From an uncultured Clostridia bacterium (GTDB lineage Bacteria; Bacillota; Clostridia; Oscillospirales; Acutalibacteraceae): a stretch of DNA of 32,767 nt. Positions 1 to 7,052 of the stretch are shown one piece after another. The position numbers and the translations under genes are program-made. The stretch spans positions 1 through 32,767 of the forward strand of contig CAMMRL010000031.1 of the NCBI GenBank assembly GCA_946499275.1, written 5' to 3'. Position 1 is the stretch's first letter. Every line of letters starts with the position of its first letter. The notes beneath the pieces were generated by a model. That model did no database searches and was not told the DNA's origin. It worked only from the letters and a program-made list of their open reading frames with translations.

Positions 1-471
1 ATCCCGGAGAGTTACATTTCCTCCAACGCCCAGCGGCTGGACGTATACCGCCGGATCGCGGACATCCGCACCCACGAGGATTCCCTGGACGTGTACGACG
101 AGTTGATCGACCGCTTTGGGGAGCCGCCGGAGGCGGTGCAGGGGCTGATCGACGTGGCGCTGCTCCGCAATATGGCGGCGGACGTGGGGATTTACGAGGT
201 CAAGCAGCAACAGGACAGCCTGCTGCTCTACCAGCGCAAGCTGAATATGGAGATCGGTTCCCGTATGTCGGTCTCCCTCAAGGGCCGGGTGATGATCAGC
301 GCCGGGGCGAAGCCGTATTTTGCCGTGAAAATCAAGGCCGGGCTTACACCGCTCGACACCCTGCGGGAAGCGCTGGAAGCTGTCCGCCCGCAGGAGGAGG
401 AAGCAGATGCCGGGCAGGACGGAGAGGATGCGGCGCCCAAGGGGCAGGCGGGGGCCGCCGTCCGGTTTTAA
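1..471 (+). CDS. mfd: Transcription-repair coupling factor Mfd, C-terminal end (partial)
   Basis: The reading frame is open from the first base and ends with TAA at 469-471, so only the last 156 residues are present. They begin IPESYISS and include the run DELIDRFGEPPEAV, which is characteristic of the C-terminal TRCF domain of Mfd. Mfd is the ATP-dependent translocase that removes stalled RNA polymerase at lesions and recruits UvrA. The visible part lies after the helicase motor and corresponds to the regulatory domain that masks the UvrA-binding surface. The extreme C-terminus is a Glu/Asp/Ala/Gly-rich tail (about residues 125-156) that looks like a disordered, lineage-specific extension. 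GC-rich codon use matches the rest of the chromosome and contrasts with the AT-rich DNA that follows. Confidence 0.93.
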   Translation: MPESYISSNAQRLDVYRRIADIRTHEDSLDVYDELIDRFGEPPEAVQGLIDVALLRNMAADVGIYEVKQQQDSLLLYQRKLNMEIGSRMSVSLKGRVMISAGAKPYFAVKIKAGLTPLDTLREALEAVRPQEEEADAGQDGEDAAPKGQAGAAVRF

Positions 472-866
472 GCGGTCGTCTCGGCTTTTCCGTGCGGTTT
501 AGCCCCGCCAATTTGGAGCGGGCGTGCCTTTGTAGATAAACAGCTCCGTCTACTTTGGAAAGAAATCTCCAGACTTTTGTTTTTCCGTATTAGCGAAGCG
601 CTTTCCACAAAAGCACCTGTTTTCCAGGAAAACGGCGCTTGATTTCCACGTTTGGAAAACAGGCGTTTGCCCGGCAATATCCCTCGTAGGATGAGCATAT
701 TTATTACAAATAGTATATTTTATAAAAATAATCCACTTCATTAAGGTGTATGCCGACTTAATGAAGTGGATTTTACGTCTTTTCGATAAGTTTAACAAAC
801 CAGGCTGACGGACTAAAGGTCGATCACTTCTAGAAGTTTGCCCCATGCTCTAAAGCAATACTTAGC
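472..866. other. AT-rich intergenic stretch with inverted repeats, no gene recognised
   Basis: No convincing coding frame is visible on either strand. Base composition shifts from GC-rich to AT-rich over this stretch. It contains an 11-bp inverted repeat (cctgttttcca 616-626 against tggaaaacagg 653-663), a perfect 16-bp hairpin at 730-772 (listed separately) and a 12-bp palindrome acttctagaagt at 826-837. This structure fits the edge of a small acquired island or decayed mobile DNA. Confidence 0.5.
730..772. terminator. Perfect 16-bp hairpin, likely bidirectional terminator
   Basis: The arms aatccacttcattaag (730-745) and cttaatgaagtggatt (757-772) are exactly complementary around an 11-base loop. 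T-rich sequence follows on the plus strand and A-rich sequence precedes it, so it could stop transcripts from both sides: read-through from mfd, and the minus-strand XRE gene ending at 867. It could instead be the terminal repeat of a lost element. Confidence 0.6.
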
Positions 867-1079
867 CTATAGCTCTCTTTGGCGCTTGTCGCTCAGGTCT
901 AGGATATAGTCGGTGGTGGTATCGTAAATTCTCGCAAGCTTACACAGGATATCGGTAGGGATATCCCTTTGTCCTAACTCATAGGCGCTGTACGCCTGCT
1001 GAGAACAGTTTAATTTTTGGGCTATCTGGCGCTGCGTGAAATGTGCGTTTTCACGTAACTGCTTTATCCGCTCGTACAT
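867..1079 (-). CDS. Small XRE-family helix-turn-helix transcriptional regulator
   Basis: A 70-residue protein that is almost entirely a Cro/C1-type HTH domain (about residues 5-60). The pattern TQRQIAQKLNCSQQAYSAYE followed by GQRDIPTDILCKLARIYDTTTDYIL is typical of XRE DNA-binding domains, with the recognition helix around residues 26-38. There is no sensor or peptidase domain. A longer in-frame start exists at 1256, but the ATG at 1079 fits the domain start and follows a GGTGGG-like site. Its upstream region carries two 15-bp inverted operator-like arms (1107-1146), so autorepression is likely. The gene sits in AT-rich DNA with codon use unlike its neighbours, which suggests acquisition on a mobile element. 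No partner integrase or excisionase is present. Confidence 0.85.
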   Translation of the reverse strand: MYERIKQLRENAHFTQRQIAQKLNCSQQAYSAYELGQRDIPTDILCKLARIYDTTTDYILDLSDKRQREL

Positions 1080-1106
1080 AAAAATCACCCACCGGAAGTA
1101 TAACTC

Positions 1107-1146
1107 ACAACAATATGTTGTATTGTGTTTTACCACATATTGTTGT
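1107..1146. promoter_or_regulatory. Paired inverted operator upstream of the XRE gene
   Basis: acaacaatatgttgt (1107-1121) and accacatattgttgt (1132-1146) are inverted copies matching at 14 of 15 positions, separated by 10 bp. They lie 28-67 bp upstream of the XRE start codon, where a SinR/ImmR-like repressor would bind its own promoter. Each arm is itself nearly palindromic. No clear -35/-10 pair could be fixed here. Confidence 0.55.
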
Positions 1147-1343
1147 ATACTATTTTTGCTACCTTTTTCATAGAATTCACGGGATAATTCAGCGCAAAAA
1201 TCCCGATTTTTCCAGTTAATCCATGGAATTGGTGATTTTGTAAAGGGGCTATACACCGGTTGACATCGTCTCGTAAGGCTTGTGTTGCAAAAATTGGCGG
1301 GTGAAGCGTGAGCATACCGGTTTAGTGATGAAAATATGAGGGA

Positions 1344-1389
1344 TTATAACCAATTATGGTGACTATAATGGTTATAAAATAGGTTATAG
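1344..1389 (+). promoter_or_regulatory. Candidate promoter and operator repeats for the RHH gene
   Basis: TATAAT at 1364-1369 is a good -10 box, though no convincing -35 is visible. It is surrounded by ttataacc (1344-1351), ggttataa (1370-1377) and ggttatag (1382-1389). The two forward copies are 12 bp apart and the first copy is inverted. Short repeats phased around a -10 are what autoregulating ribbon-helix-helix proteins usually bind. Assignment to the downstream protein is inference. Confidence 0.4.
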
Positions 1390-1446
1390 TAAAGATTGTA
1401 TATATTTGGTATTCTAAATGTGAACTTACTGGTGGGAGGGAGCGTG

Positions 1447-1641
1447 TTGTTTCAAGTTGTCGGGCGGGAATTTGGCGGCGCCAATATTCCGCGTACTATC
1501 CGATTTACCGACGCTCTCTACGACGAGTTGAGGGAAGTATCCTCGGAAAAGGGGATTTCTTTTAATCTGCTGGTACTCCAATGTTGCCGCTATGCATTGG
1601 ATGACAGGGAAGAGCCGGCAAAAAAGGATTCCTCCCGATAG
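1447..1641 (+). CDS. Small Arc/MetJ-type ribbon-helix-helix DNA-binding protein
   Basis: A 64-residue protein containing NIPRTIRFTDALYDELREVS followed by EKGISFNLLVLQCCRYAL. This has the alternating beta-strand residues and two helices of the ribbon-helix-helix fold (about residues 13-52) found in Arc-like and CopG-like regulators. The frame could start at TTG 1396, but GGGAGGG at 1434-1440 sits 6 bases before TTG 1447, which is preferred. GTG 1444 is an alternative. Such proteins usually regulate plasmid, ICE or antitoxin operons, but no toxin gene follows within about 200 bases. The gene lies in the same AT-rich island as the XRE regulator and ends about 110 bases before a strong terminator. 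Confidence 0.7.
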   Translation: MFQVVGREFGGANIPRTIRFTDALYDELREVSSEKGISFNLLVLQCCRYALDDREEPAKKDSSR

Positions 1642-1748
1642 ACCGGAACAACGGCTGTAGCTTCCTGCTTTGGGTTCAAGGTTGATAGGGTTCATATATA
1701 CATCTCCAGTCTTTGGTAAGAGGCTTTGTCCGGCGAAATCCGGGCAGA

Positions 1749-1780
1749 CAAAAAGGAGTACCGTCAGGTACTCCTTTTTG
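1749..1780. terminator. Strong bidirectional terminator hairpin
   Basis: Arms caaaaaggagtacc (1749-1762) and ggtactcctttttg (1767-1780) form a perfect 14-bp stem with a gtca loop. A T-run lies on each strand side. It serves the plus-strand RHH gene and the convergent minus-strand flavin-reductase-like gene ending at 1839. Confidence 0.85.
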
Positions 1781-1838
1781 TTTTTCTCTGCCGGGCCCCT
1801 AGTCGTGCAACCGTTTTCTTCAGCAAAGCCCCAAAAGC

Positions 1839-2345
1839 CTACTCCGCCTGCAGCGTTTTCACGATTTCACCGACATACATCCGGTGATAATCGCCATCCT
1901 TATAACTGCTCATGATGGTAGGATCCAGGAAGTTCGCCGGTTCCAGGTTTTCGTAATACATTTTTCGGCAGATCAGCGTCAGCCTGGACTGTTCGAAATA
2001 GGGAGCAGGCGAGTCAAAAACCGGAGTCAGTCCGGCTCCGGCCATCTTATCGGTATCCCGGCCGGAATGGGCTCCGCAGAACTGGAGCGAACGGCGGTAG
2101 CCGTCCTCAAAAAAGGAGAGGGAGTAATAATTTTCCTTTTCCAGGAATTCGTAGGTGTACCGGGAGGGGCGTACAAAAATAAAGCTGACGTTAGCGTTCC
2201 AGAGCACGCCGAGCCCACCCCAGCTTGCAGTCATGGTATTGAAACCGCCGGGTTTTCCGGCGGTAACCAGCATCCAGTCCCGGCCGATCCGGCGGAACAC
2301 ATTGCCGGAGATCTCCGAGGGATCGATTTCCAAAAACTTACGCAT
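1839..2345 (-). CDS. Flavin reductase-like (FMN-binding split-barrel) protein
   Basis: A 168-residue protein with GRDWMLVTAG, then NTMTASWGGLGVLW and FIFVRPSRYTYEFLE, the conserved order of flavin reductase-like domain proteins (FMN-binding split barrel). The later segment SLQFCGAHSGRDTDKMAGAGL is also typical. Family members bind FMN and act as NAD(P)H:flavin reductases or flavoredoxins; the electron partner cannot be told from sequence. ATG 2345 is preferred over far-upstream in-frame codons because AAGGGG precedes it at normal spacing and the conserved domain begins directly after it. It is single-domain, so probably cytoplasmic. A likely extended -10 promoter lies upstream. It is transcribed alone and ends at the terminator at 1749-1780. 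Confidence 0.85.
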   Translation of the reverse strand: MRKFLEIDPSEISGNVFRRIGRDWMLVTAGKPGGFNTMTASWGGLGVLWNANVSFIFVRPSRYTYEFLEKENYYSLSFFEDGYRRSLQFCGAHSGRDTDKMAGAGLTPVFDSPAPYFEQSRLTLICRKMYYENLEPANFLDPTIMSSYKDGDYHRMYVGEIVKTLQAE

Positions 2346-2397
2346 GTGCGAATCCCCTTTCGAAAACGTACGCCGCCCGGGGCGACGTTTTTCTTTC

Positions 2398-2406
2398 AGT
2401 ATAACA
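2398..2406 (-). promoter_or_regulatory. Extended -10 promoter for the flavin-reductase-like gene
   Basis: On the minus strand TGTTATACT reads as TGn followed by TATACT (-10 at 2403-2398), about 50 bases before the start codon. No good -35 is seen, as expected when an extended -10 is used. Confidence 0.4.
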
Positions 2407-2570
2407 CAAATCACCACTCGCCGATACCGCACGCCTGAAAAATTTCCGCCGTTGTGAGAGGATATGGCGGACGGGCGGATCTTTTTGCCATGGTTCTCCA
2501 CCTTCCTCTTCCCTTTCGGAGAATTCTGCGCTACAATGGGAAAATAGAAACAGGAAAGAAGGAACACAGC

Positions 2571-3248
2571 ATGAATAGCCGACCGGTTCCGGAATTTCAA
2601 GGGAACCTACGCAGCTTTATGCTTCATGTGCCGGAGATCATCCGGGAATGCTCCGGCATCCGGGTATTCGGCAAGCGGATTAAGTCGCTGGTGTTTACCA
2701 CCGATGCGGCGATTATCCGCAACTGCAACGCGGACGCCGTAATTGCGGTGTACCCTTTTACCCCCCAGCCGCTGATCACCCAGGCGGTGATGACCGCGGC
2801 CGATATGCCGGTTTTTGCCGGTGTAGGCGGCGGGCTGACGCAGGGGATGCGGGTGGTGGATCTGGCGCTCCATGCGGAGTTCCAGGGGGCCATGGGGGTG
2901 GTGGTCAACGCCCCGACCAAAAACGAGACGGTGCGGGAATTGGTTCGCCGGATCGATATCCCCGTAGTGGTTACCGTCGTGTCTGAACGAGACGACGTCG
3001 AAGCCCGGGTGGAAGCCGGTGCGCGTATCGCCAACGTGTCCGCCGCCGCGCAGACGGCGGGGCTAGTGCGTTCCATCCGGGCGCGGTTTCCGGAGCTTGC
3101 GATTATCGCCACCGGCGGCCCTACCGAGGAGAGCATCCGGGAAACGATTGCGGCCGGGGCCAATGCGATTACCTGGACCCCGCCGTCCAATGGGCAGGTG
3201 TTCCGAGAAATCATGCAGGCGTACCGCCAAGGGAACCCGCACCCATAG
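2571..3248 (+). CDS. Conserved TIM-barrel (phosphate-binding) protein of unknown function
   Basis: A 225-residue protein with repeated beta-alpha units: VIAVYPFTPQP, MPVFAGVGGGLTQG, FQGAMGVVVNAP, PVVVTVVS, GARIANVSA, and near the end IIATGGPTEESIRETIAAGANAITWTPPS. The late ATGGPT followed by an A-G-A-N-A-I strand resembles the C-terminal phosphate-binding half of HisA/HisF/TrpC-like barrels. I associate this family with proteins vaguely annotated as 'hydrolase' in Clostridia; the substrate is unknown to me. ATG 2571 is preferred over in-frame 2454 because AAAGAAGGA (2555-2563) sits about 8 bases ahead of it. No signal peptide or membrane segment is seen. It is monocistronic and convergent with the next gene, with only 23 bases between the stops. 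Confidence 0.7.
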   Translation: MNSRPVPEFQGNLRSFMLHVPEIIRECSGIRVFGKRIKSLVFTTDAAIIRNCNADAVIAVYPFTPQPLITQAVMTAADMPVFAGVGGGLTQGMRVVDLALHAEFQGAMGVVVNAPTKNETVRELVRRIDIPVVVTVVSERDDVEARVEAGARIANVSAAAQTAGLVRSIRARFPELAIIATGGPTEESIRETIAAGANAITWTPPSNGQVFREIMQAYRQGNPHP

Positions 3249-3271
3249 GTAAGCCGGCCTTCGCGGGAAAA

Positions 3272-4174
3272 TCACATGAGGGCGGCGAGCAGCAGCATCT
3301 CCTGCGCTTTTTCGTAAACGGGTTCCAGATCGGATGCGGGCAGGGGGTTCACGCCCCGTCCTAGTTCGATGGTAAAGCCGGGACGGCCGGTTTCCTGGAT
3401 AAACCAGTCCTTGAATCCGCCGTGGGAAGCCAGCCCCTCTGGGTCGGCGGCGGTGTAACCCGAGGAAGCGGCCATCACCTCCGCCATCATCCGGGCTCGT
3501 GCAGGGGTATGTTCGCCGTACCGCCAATAAATTTCTTCCCCCTGGGAGTGCAGCGCGAGGACATGCCGGAATTCCACCCGACGGCACAGCCCGACGAGGG
3601 CGCGGGTTTCGGGCTCGCTTTCTGGTTCCGGCCCGCCGTATTGGCGGGGACCCGGCCCGGTGATGCCGTTTTCGGTTTCGCTTTGGCGGAGCTGCCGCCA
3701 GCCCGCGTTGAAATTGTGATTGATATCCACGCCCCGCGCGTTGGCCTGCCAACGGCCGGGCTCGTTTCCTCCCAGTTCCCGCACCATGCGGGCGCAGGGG
3801 CCGGCGGAGCCGGAACCGTGCAGGGCGATGTCCACCCCGTCCGGGTTTACTTGCGGGATAAACAGCAGGCTGCGGCCTGCGAGCGCTTCGTGGAAGTTGA
3901 TGCCCGCCACCATACCGTTGTCGGTCAGGGCGGCGCAGAGGTCTTCCACCAGGCGGAGCAGGACCAGCGAGGTCAGCCATTCCTGCCCATGAAAAGCGGC
4001 GGTGTACAGGATTTTTTCCTTGCCGCCGCCCAATACCAATCCCATGATTTCCCGGCCGAGCACGCTTTTGCCTACCGGCGCGGCGTCCAAAAAGGGATAA
4101 CGGCCCCGCAGGGCGGAAATCAGGCAGCGGACAGCGCCGCTGTCGGCGGGCTGGGGAACGATCAGTCTTTCCAT
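3272..4174 (-). CDS. M14-family zinc carboxypeptidase-like protein
   Basis: A 300-residue metallopeptidase. The zinc triad of the M14 family is visible: H62-G-Q-E65 in AAFHGQEW, and H209 in LALHSQGEE. The general-base glutamate is E270 in FTIELGRG. NPDG (110-113) and GVDINHNFNAGW (148-159) are also family landmarks; the Arg of the classical NRN motif is His here, as in some gamma-D-glutamyl-diamino acid peptidases. It may trim peptidoglycan peptides, which is inference. No signal peptide is visible, so it would act in the cytoplasm, for example on recycled muropeptides. Four in-frame ATGs exist (4240, 4186, 4180, 4174); 4174 has GAGG at 6-base spacing. It is divergent from the Nudix gene. Confidence 0.8.
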   Translation of the reverse strand: MERLIVPQPADSGAVRCLISALRGRYPFLDAAPVGKSVLGREIMGLVLGGGKEKILYTAAFHGQEWLTSLVLLRLVEDLCAALTDNGMVAGINFHEALAGRSLLFIPQVNPDGVDIALHGSGSAGPCARMVRELGGNEPGRWQANARGVDINHNFNAGWRQLRQSETENGITGPGPRQYGGPEPESEPETRALVGLCRRVEFRHVLALHSQGEEIYWRYGEHTPARARMMAEVMAASSGYTAADPEGLASHGGFKDWFIQETGRPGFTIELGRGVNPLPASDLEPVYEKAQEMLLLAALM

Positions 4175-4264
4175 AACCATCCTCATTTCATCTCTCGTTT
4201 TTTTATTCACCGGCGGCAGCCTAACCGCCTTACTAGCCATTTATATGAAGGAGACGAAACCGGT

Positions 4265-4816
4265 ATGAGCAATCTTGAGGAAAAAACCTTGTCCCAAACT
4301 TATCATTTCAAGGGCCGCATCATCAACCTGCGGGTGGACGAAGCCCTGCTCCCCAATGGGCAAACCGCCGGGCGCGAGGTGGTGGAACACCCCGGCGGCG
4401 TGTGCATCGCCGCGCTGACCGAAAAAGACGAGCTGCTGTTCGTCCGCCAGTTCCGGTACCCCTACGGCGAGGTGCTGCTCGAGCTCCCGGCCGGGAAGCT
4501 CGACCGCGGCGAAGACCCGCTGGAAGCGGGAAAGCGGGAGCTCAAGGAGGAAACCGGCGCCACGGCGGCGTCCTATGTCTCGCTCGGTAAGCTGTATCCC
4601 TCCCCCGGCTATTGCGGGGAGGTCATCCACCTGTACCTCGCCACCGGCCTGCAGTATGGGGAAATGAGCCCGGACGAGGACGAATTCCTGGAAGTGGAGC
4701 GCATCCCCTTGGACGAGGCCGTGCGGCGGGTGCTCGCGAACGAAATCCCCGACGCGAAGACGCAGACCGCCGTGCTGAAAGTGGCGATGCGGAAAAATCA
4801 GGGCGATATCGCGTAA
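4265..4816 (+). CDS. Nudix hydrolase, ADP-ribose pyrophosphatase type
   Basis: A 183-residue protein with a complete Nudix box at residues 77-99: G-x5-E-x7-REL-K-EE-T-G-A, matching the GX5EX7REUXEEXGU consensus. The upstream VRQFRYPYGEVLLELPAGK and the following LGKLYPSPGYCGEVIHLYLA are the hallmarks of ADP-ribose pyrophosphatases, which cleave ADP-ribose to AMP and ribose 5-phosphate using Mg2+ bound by the Nudix glutamates. It is cytoplasmic and has the usual family length. ATG 4265 follows GAAGGAG at 4247-4253. A much longer in-frame upstream extension is antisense shadow of the M14 gene. A strong terminator lies directly after the stop. Confidence 0.92.
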   Translation: MSNLEEKTLSQTYHFKGRIINLRVDEALLPNGQTAGREVVEHPGGVCIAALTEKDELLFVRQFRYPYGEVLLELPAGKLDRGEDPLEAGKRELKEETGATAASYVSLGKLYPSPGYCGEVIHLYLATGLQYGEMSPDEDEFLEVERIPLDEAVRRVLANEIPDAKTQTAVLKVAMRKNQGDIA

Positions 4817-4821
4817 AACGG

Positions 4822-4867
4822 AAAACTCCCGGTGAATGGCGGATGCCGCCGTTTCCCGGGAGTTTTT
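4822..4867 (+). terminator. Rho-independent terminator after the Nudix gene
   Basis: Outer arms aaaactcccgg (4822-4832) and ccgggagtttt (4856-4866) enclose a second perfect hairpin ggcgg/ccgcc (4838-4842 with 4846-4850). A T-run ends the structure. Confidence 0.85.
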
Positions 4868-4925
4868 GTGTTTGAGGGCTGCGGGGAATTTTTGCCCGCC
4901 GTGTGTTCCGAATCGGGCCGGATGA

Positions 4926-5265
4926 TTACCGCAGGAACATCCGAATCAGCTTCTCGTGGAAAGAGGTGTAGGGCTGATACCGCATGGGCAGGTCCATGAA
5001 TGTTTTTTTATCCAAAATACTCTTTTTATGCGAGAAGGTATCGAAGCCGGTTTTCCCGTGATAAGCCCCCATCCCGCTTTCCCCGACGCCGCCGAATCCC
5101 ATGTTGCTGGTGGCAAGATGGACGACGACGTCGTTGATGCATCCGCCGCCATAGCAGCATTCGCCGGTTATCCGGCGGATATTGGCTTTGTTTTCCGAAA
5201 AAATGTAAAGGGCCAACGGCTTTTCGTGGCTGTTTACATGGGAAATTACGTTGACCGCGTTGCTT
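4926..5265 (-). pseudogene. C-terminal remnant of a class 3-type aldehyde dehydrogenase
   Basis: The frame ending at 4926 encodes about the last 110 residues of an NAD(P)-dependent aldehyde dehydrogenase: VNSHEKPLALYIFSENK, then CINDVVVHLATSNMGFGGVG and ESGMGAYHGKTGFDTFSHKK. Intact family members are about 450-470 residues. The cofactor domain and the catalytic cysteine region are missing, and similarity fades just upstream of the VNSH run, near 5265. No start codon with a ribosome binding site fits, although an internal ATG at 5216 could open a 96-residue product. I read it as a truncated, non-functional gene. DNA just beyond the break reads as a different gene on the other strand, marking a deletion or rearrangement junction. 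Confidence 0.8.
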
Positions 5266-5367
5266 CTGCAATTCCGCTGGTGGGATTTGCCGCCAGCCGG
5301 CCTGGTCGAGATTTTGCCGGTGCTTTGTGAACCGGATATGGAGAAGGTGCGGCAGGTACTAAAGTAG
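5257..5367 (+). pseudogene. Possible C-terminal remnant of a CatB/Vat-like acetyltransferase
   Basis: In frame to TAG at 5365-5367 the plus strand reads LLLQFRWWDLPPAGLVEIL then PVLCEPDMEKVRQVLK. The LL-x-x-RWWD-x-P pattern near the C-terminus recalls hexapeptide-repeat xenobiotic acetyltransferases (CatB, Vat), whose last helices carry a similar WWDW segment. The catalytic hexapeptide domain is absent; upstream sequence switches to the aldehyde dehydrogenase remnant on the opposite strand. A terminator directly downstream (5400-5427) supports a real former gene end. Family assignment is tentative and rests on one motif. Confidence 0.4.
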
Positions 5368-5399
5368 ACGTTGTTATAGCCAACGGCCCTTTTATGGGA

Positions 5400-5427
5400 C
5401 AGCCGCCGGAAAATTGGCGGCTGCTTT
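5400..5427 (+). terminator. Terminator after the truncated plus-strand gene
   Basis: cagccgcc (5400-5407) pairs perfectly with ggcggctg (5416-5423), followed by c and tttt. It lies 33 bases beyond the TAG at 5365-5367, as expected for the terminator of the decayed gene. Confidence 0.65.
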
Positions 5428-5565
5428 TCATCTATTTTGGCGAGGAGTTTTTAAACAGGCATTCAGAACCAAAAAAGCAACGGCTATTCCGATTGGAAGG
5501 CGTTAAAACCGGATGGGGCTTGTTCATGGGAGCCGTGTGGGAATAACGCAGGGGAAAACAAAAAA

Positions 5566-5608
5566 CAGCCCGGGAGGATTCCAGAACGGATGGAATCCTC
5601 CCGGGCTG
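5566..5608 (-). terminator. Very stable terminator ending the ior/paaK transcript
   Basis: cagcccgggaggattcca (5566-5583) and tggaatcctcccgggctg (5591-5608) are exact complements, giving an 18-bp stem with a 7-base loop. On the minus strand the stem is followed by ttttttgtttt, so it terminates the minus-strand gene whose stop is at 5648. Confidence 0.9.
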
Positions 5609-5647
5609 CTTTCGCCAGGAATCGTATATGGCGGGGAAAATTCTGGT

Positions 5648-6952
5648 TTACGCTTGCAGCACGCGGTTGTCGATCACCCGCTTGGCTTTGCCTTCGGAAC
5701 GGGGCAGGGTATTCGGCTCCAGCAGGCGGACGCGGGCGTGGATGTTCAGCGTGCTTTGCAGCGCGCCCTCGATCCGTTTCTCCGCGTTTTCGATGTCTTT
5801 CACCGTGTCGGAGAAGAGGGAGGGGTTCATCTCCACCTGCACCTCCATGGTGTCGAGGTTGTTTTTCCGGTCTACAATAATCAGGTAGTTGGGATCCATC
5901 CCCAGTTCCAGCAGCACGTGTTCCACCTGGGAGGGGAAGACGTTCACCCCGCGGATAATCAGCATATCGTCGCTGCGCCCGCGCGGCTTGGTCATGCGCA
6001 CCACCGTCCGCCCGCAGGAGCAGACCTCGTGTCTGAGGGCGCAGATGTCGCGGGTGCGGTACCGGATCAGGGGCAGCGCCTCTTTACCAATGCAGGTGAA
6101 CACCAGCTCGCCGTATTCGCCGTCCGGTAGCGGCTGGAGGGTGTCGGGGTCGATGACCTCGGGGAAGAAGTGGTCCTCGCAGACGTGCAGGCCGTCCTGA
6201 CACTCGCAGTCGTAAGCGACGCCCGGGCCGGCGATTTCGGACAAGCCGTAAATATCGTAGGCCTTGATGGCGAGCAGCCGCTCGATTTCACGGCGCATAT
6301 TGTCGGTCCAAGGCTCGGCGCCGAACAGGCCGCCGCGCAGCTTAAGGGTAGTGGGGTCGATCCCCATATCCCGCACCGTTTCCCCGATGAACATGGCGTA
6401 GGAAGGGGTGCAGCACAGGAAATCCGAGCCGAAATCCTGTAGGATCTGCACCTGGCGCTTGGTGTTGCCGGAGGATACTGGAATGGCGGTAGCCCCCAGC
6501 TTTTCCGCGCCGTAATGCAGGCCGAGCCCGCCGGTGAACAGGCCGTAGCCGTAGGATACATGGACAAAATCGTCCTTAGTGCAACCGGCGGCCGAGAGGG
6601 CGCGGGCCGCGCCCTCCGCCCATACATCCACGTCGTGGGCGGTATACCCCACCACCGTCTGCTTCCCCGTGGTGCCGGAGGAGGCATGGATCCGCACCAG
6701 GTCGCGGGGCGGCACGGCGAACAGGCCGTAAGGATAATTGTCCCGCAGGTCGGTCTTCACCGTGAAAGGCAGCTTGACGATATCATCAATGGAGTGGATG
6801 TCGCCGGGCTGGATGCCGGCGTCGTCCAGCAGCTTTTTGTAGAAAGGGACGTGTTCATAGGCGTTTTTGACCATTTTGATCAGGCGTGCCGACTGCACGG
6901 CGTGCAGGTAGTCCCTCGACGCGCACTCGATTTCCGGCTGGTAGATTGGCAT
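5648..6952 (-). CDS. paaK: Phenylacetate-CoA ligase (first paralogue)
   Basis: A 434-residue AMP-forming acyl-CoA synthetase of the PaaK family. The phosphate-binding loop is SSGTTGKQTVVGYT (91-104), the adenine-pocket motif is AYDIYGLSEIAGPG (231-244), and the C-terminal hinge and mobile domain carry GRSDDM (325-330) and RGVNVFPSQVE (334-344). Full length for the family. PaaK converts aryl-acetates plus ATP and CoA into aryl-acetyl-CoA, AMP and PPi. It lies about 100 bases downstream of iorB on the same strand and before a very strong terminator, so it is the last gene of an iorA-iorB-paaK unit. In anaerobes such ligases accompany IorAB in aromatic amino acid catabolism. ATG 6952 follows AAAGGAGAG. 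Confidence 0.95.
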   Translation of the reverse strand: MPIYQPEIECASRDYLHAVQSARLIKMVKNAYEHVPFYKKLLDDAGIQPGDIHSIDDIVKLPFTVKTDLRDNYPYGLFAVPPRDLVRIHASSGTTGKQTVVGYTAHDVDVWAEGAARALSAAGCTKDDFVHVSYGYGLFTGGLGLHYGAEKLGATAIPVSSGNTKRQVQILQDFGSDFLCCTPSYAMFIGETVRDMGIDPTTLKLRGGLFGAEPWTDNMRREIERLLAIKAYDIYGLSEIAGPGVAYDCECQDGLHVCEDHFFPEVIDPDTLQPLPDGEYGELVFTCIGKEALPLIRYRTRDICALRHEVCSCGRTVVRMTKPRGRSDDMLIIRGVNVFPSQVEHVLLELGMDPNYLIIVDRKNNLDTMEVQVEMNPSLFSDTVKDIENAEKRIEGALQSTLNIHARVRLLEPNTLPRSEGKAKRVIDNRVLQA

Positions 6953-7052
6953 GGGTCTCTCTCCTTTTGTTCCGTCGGTCCAACTGGGTGCTGAACTCCG
7001 AGCGGATAATCTCTACATGGGAGGAAGCGGCGGCATGGCCGCTTGATGGCGC

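Noticed and set aside
1259-1287. TTGACA box at about 1260 as a promoter
   Set aside because: No acceptable -10 lies 16-18 bp downstream; the sequence there is TGTTGC.
3422-4264. Long plus-strand open frame running into the Nudix gene
   Set aside because: It is antisense to the M14 peptidase gene, has no domain, and the Nudix protein has a proper start at 4265 with its own ribosome binding site.
5513-6130. Plus-strand open frames over the paaK and ior genes
   Set aside because: These are long only because GC-rich codons on the minus strand avoid stops in antisense. They show His/Gly/Arg-rich composition and no domain.
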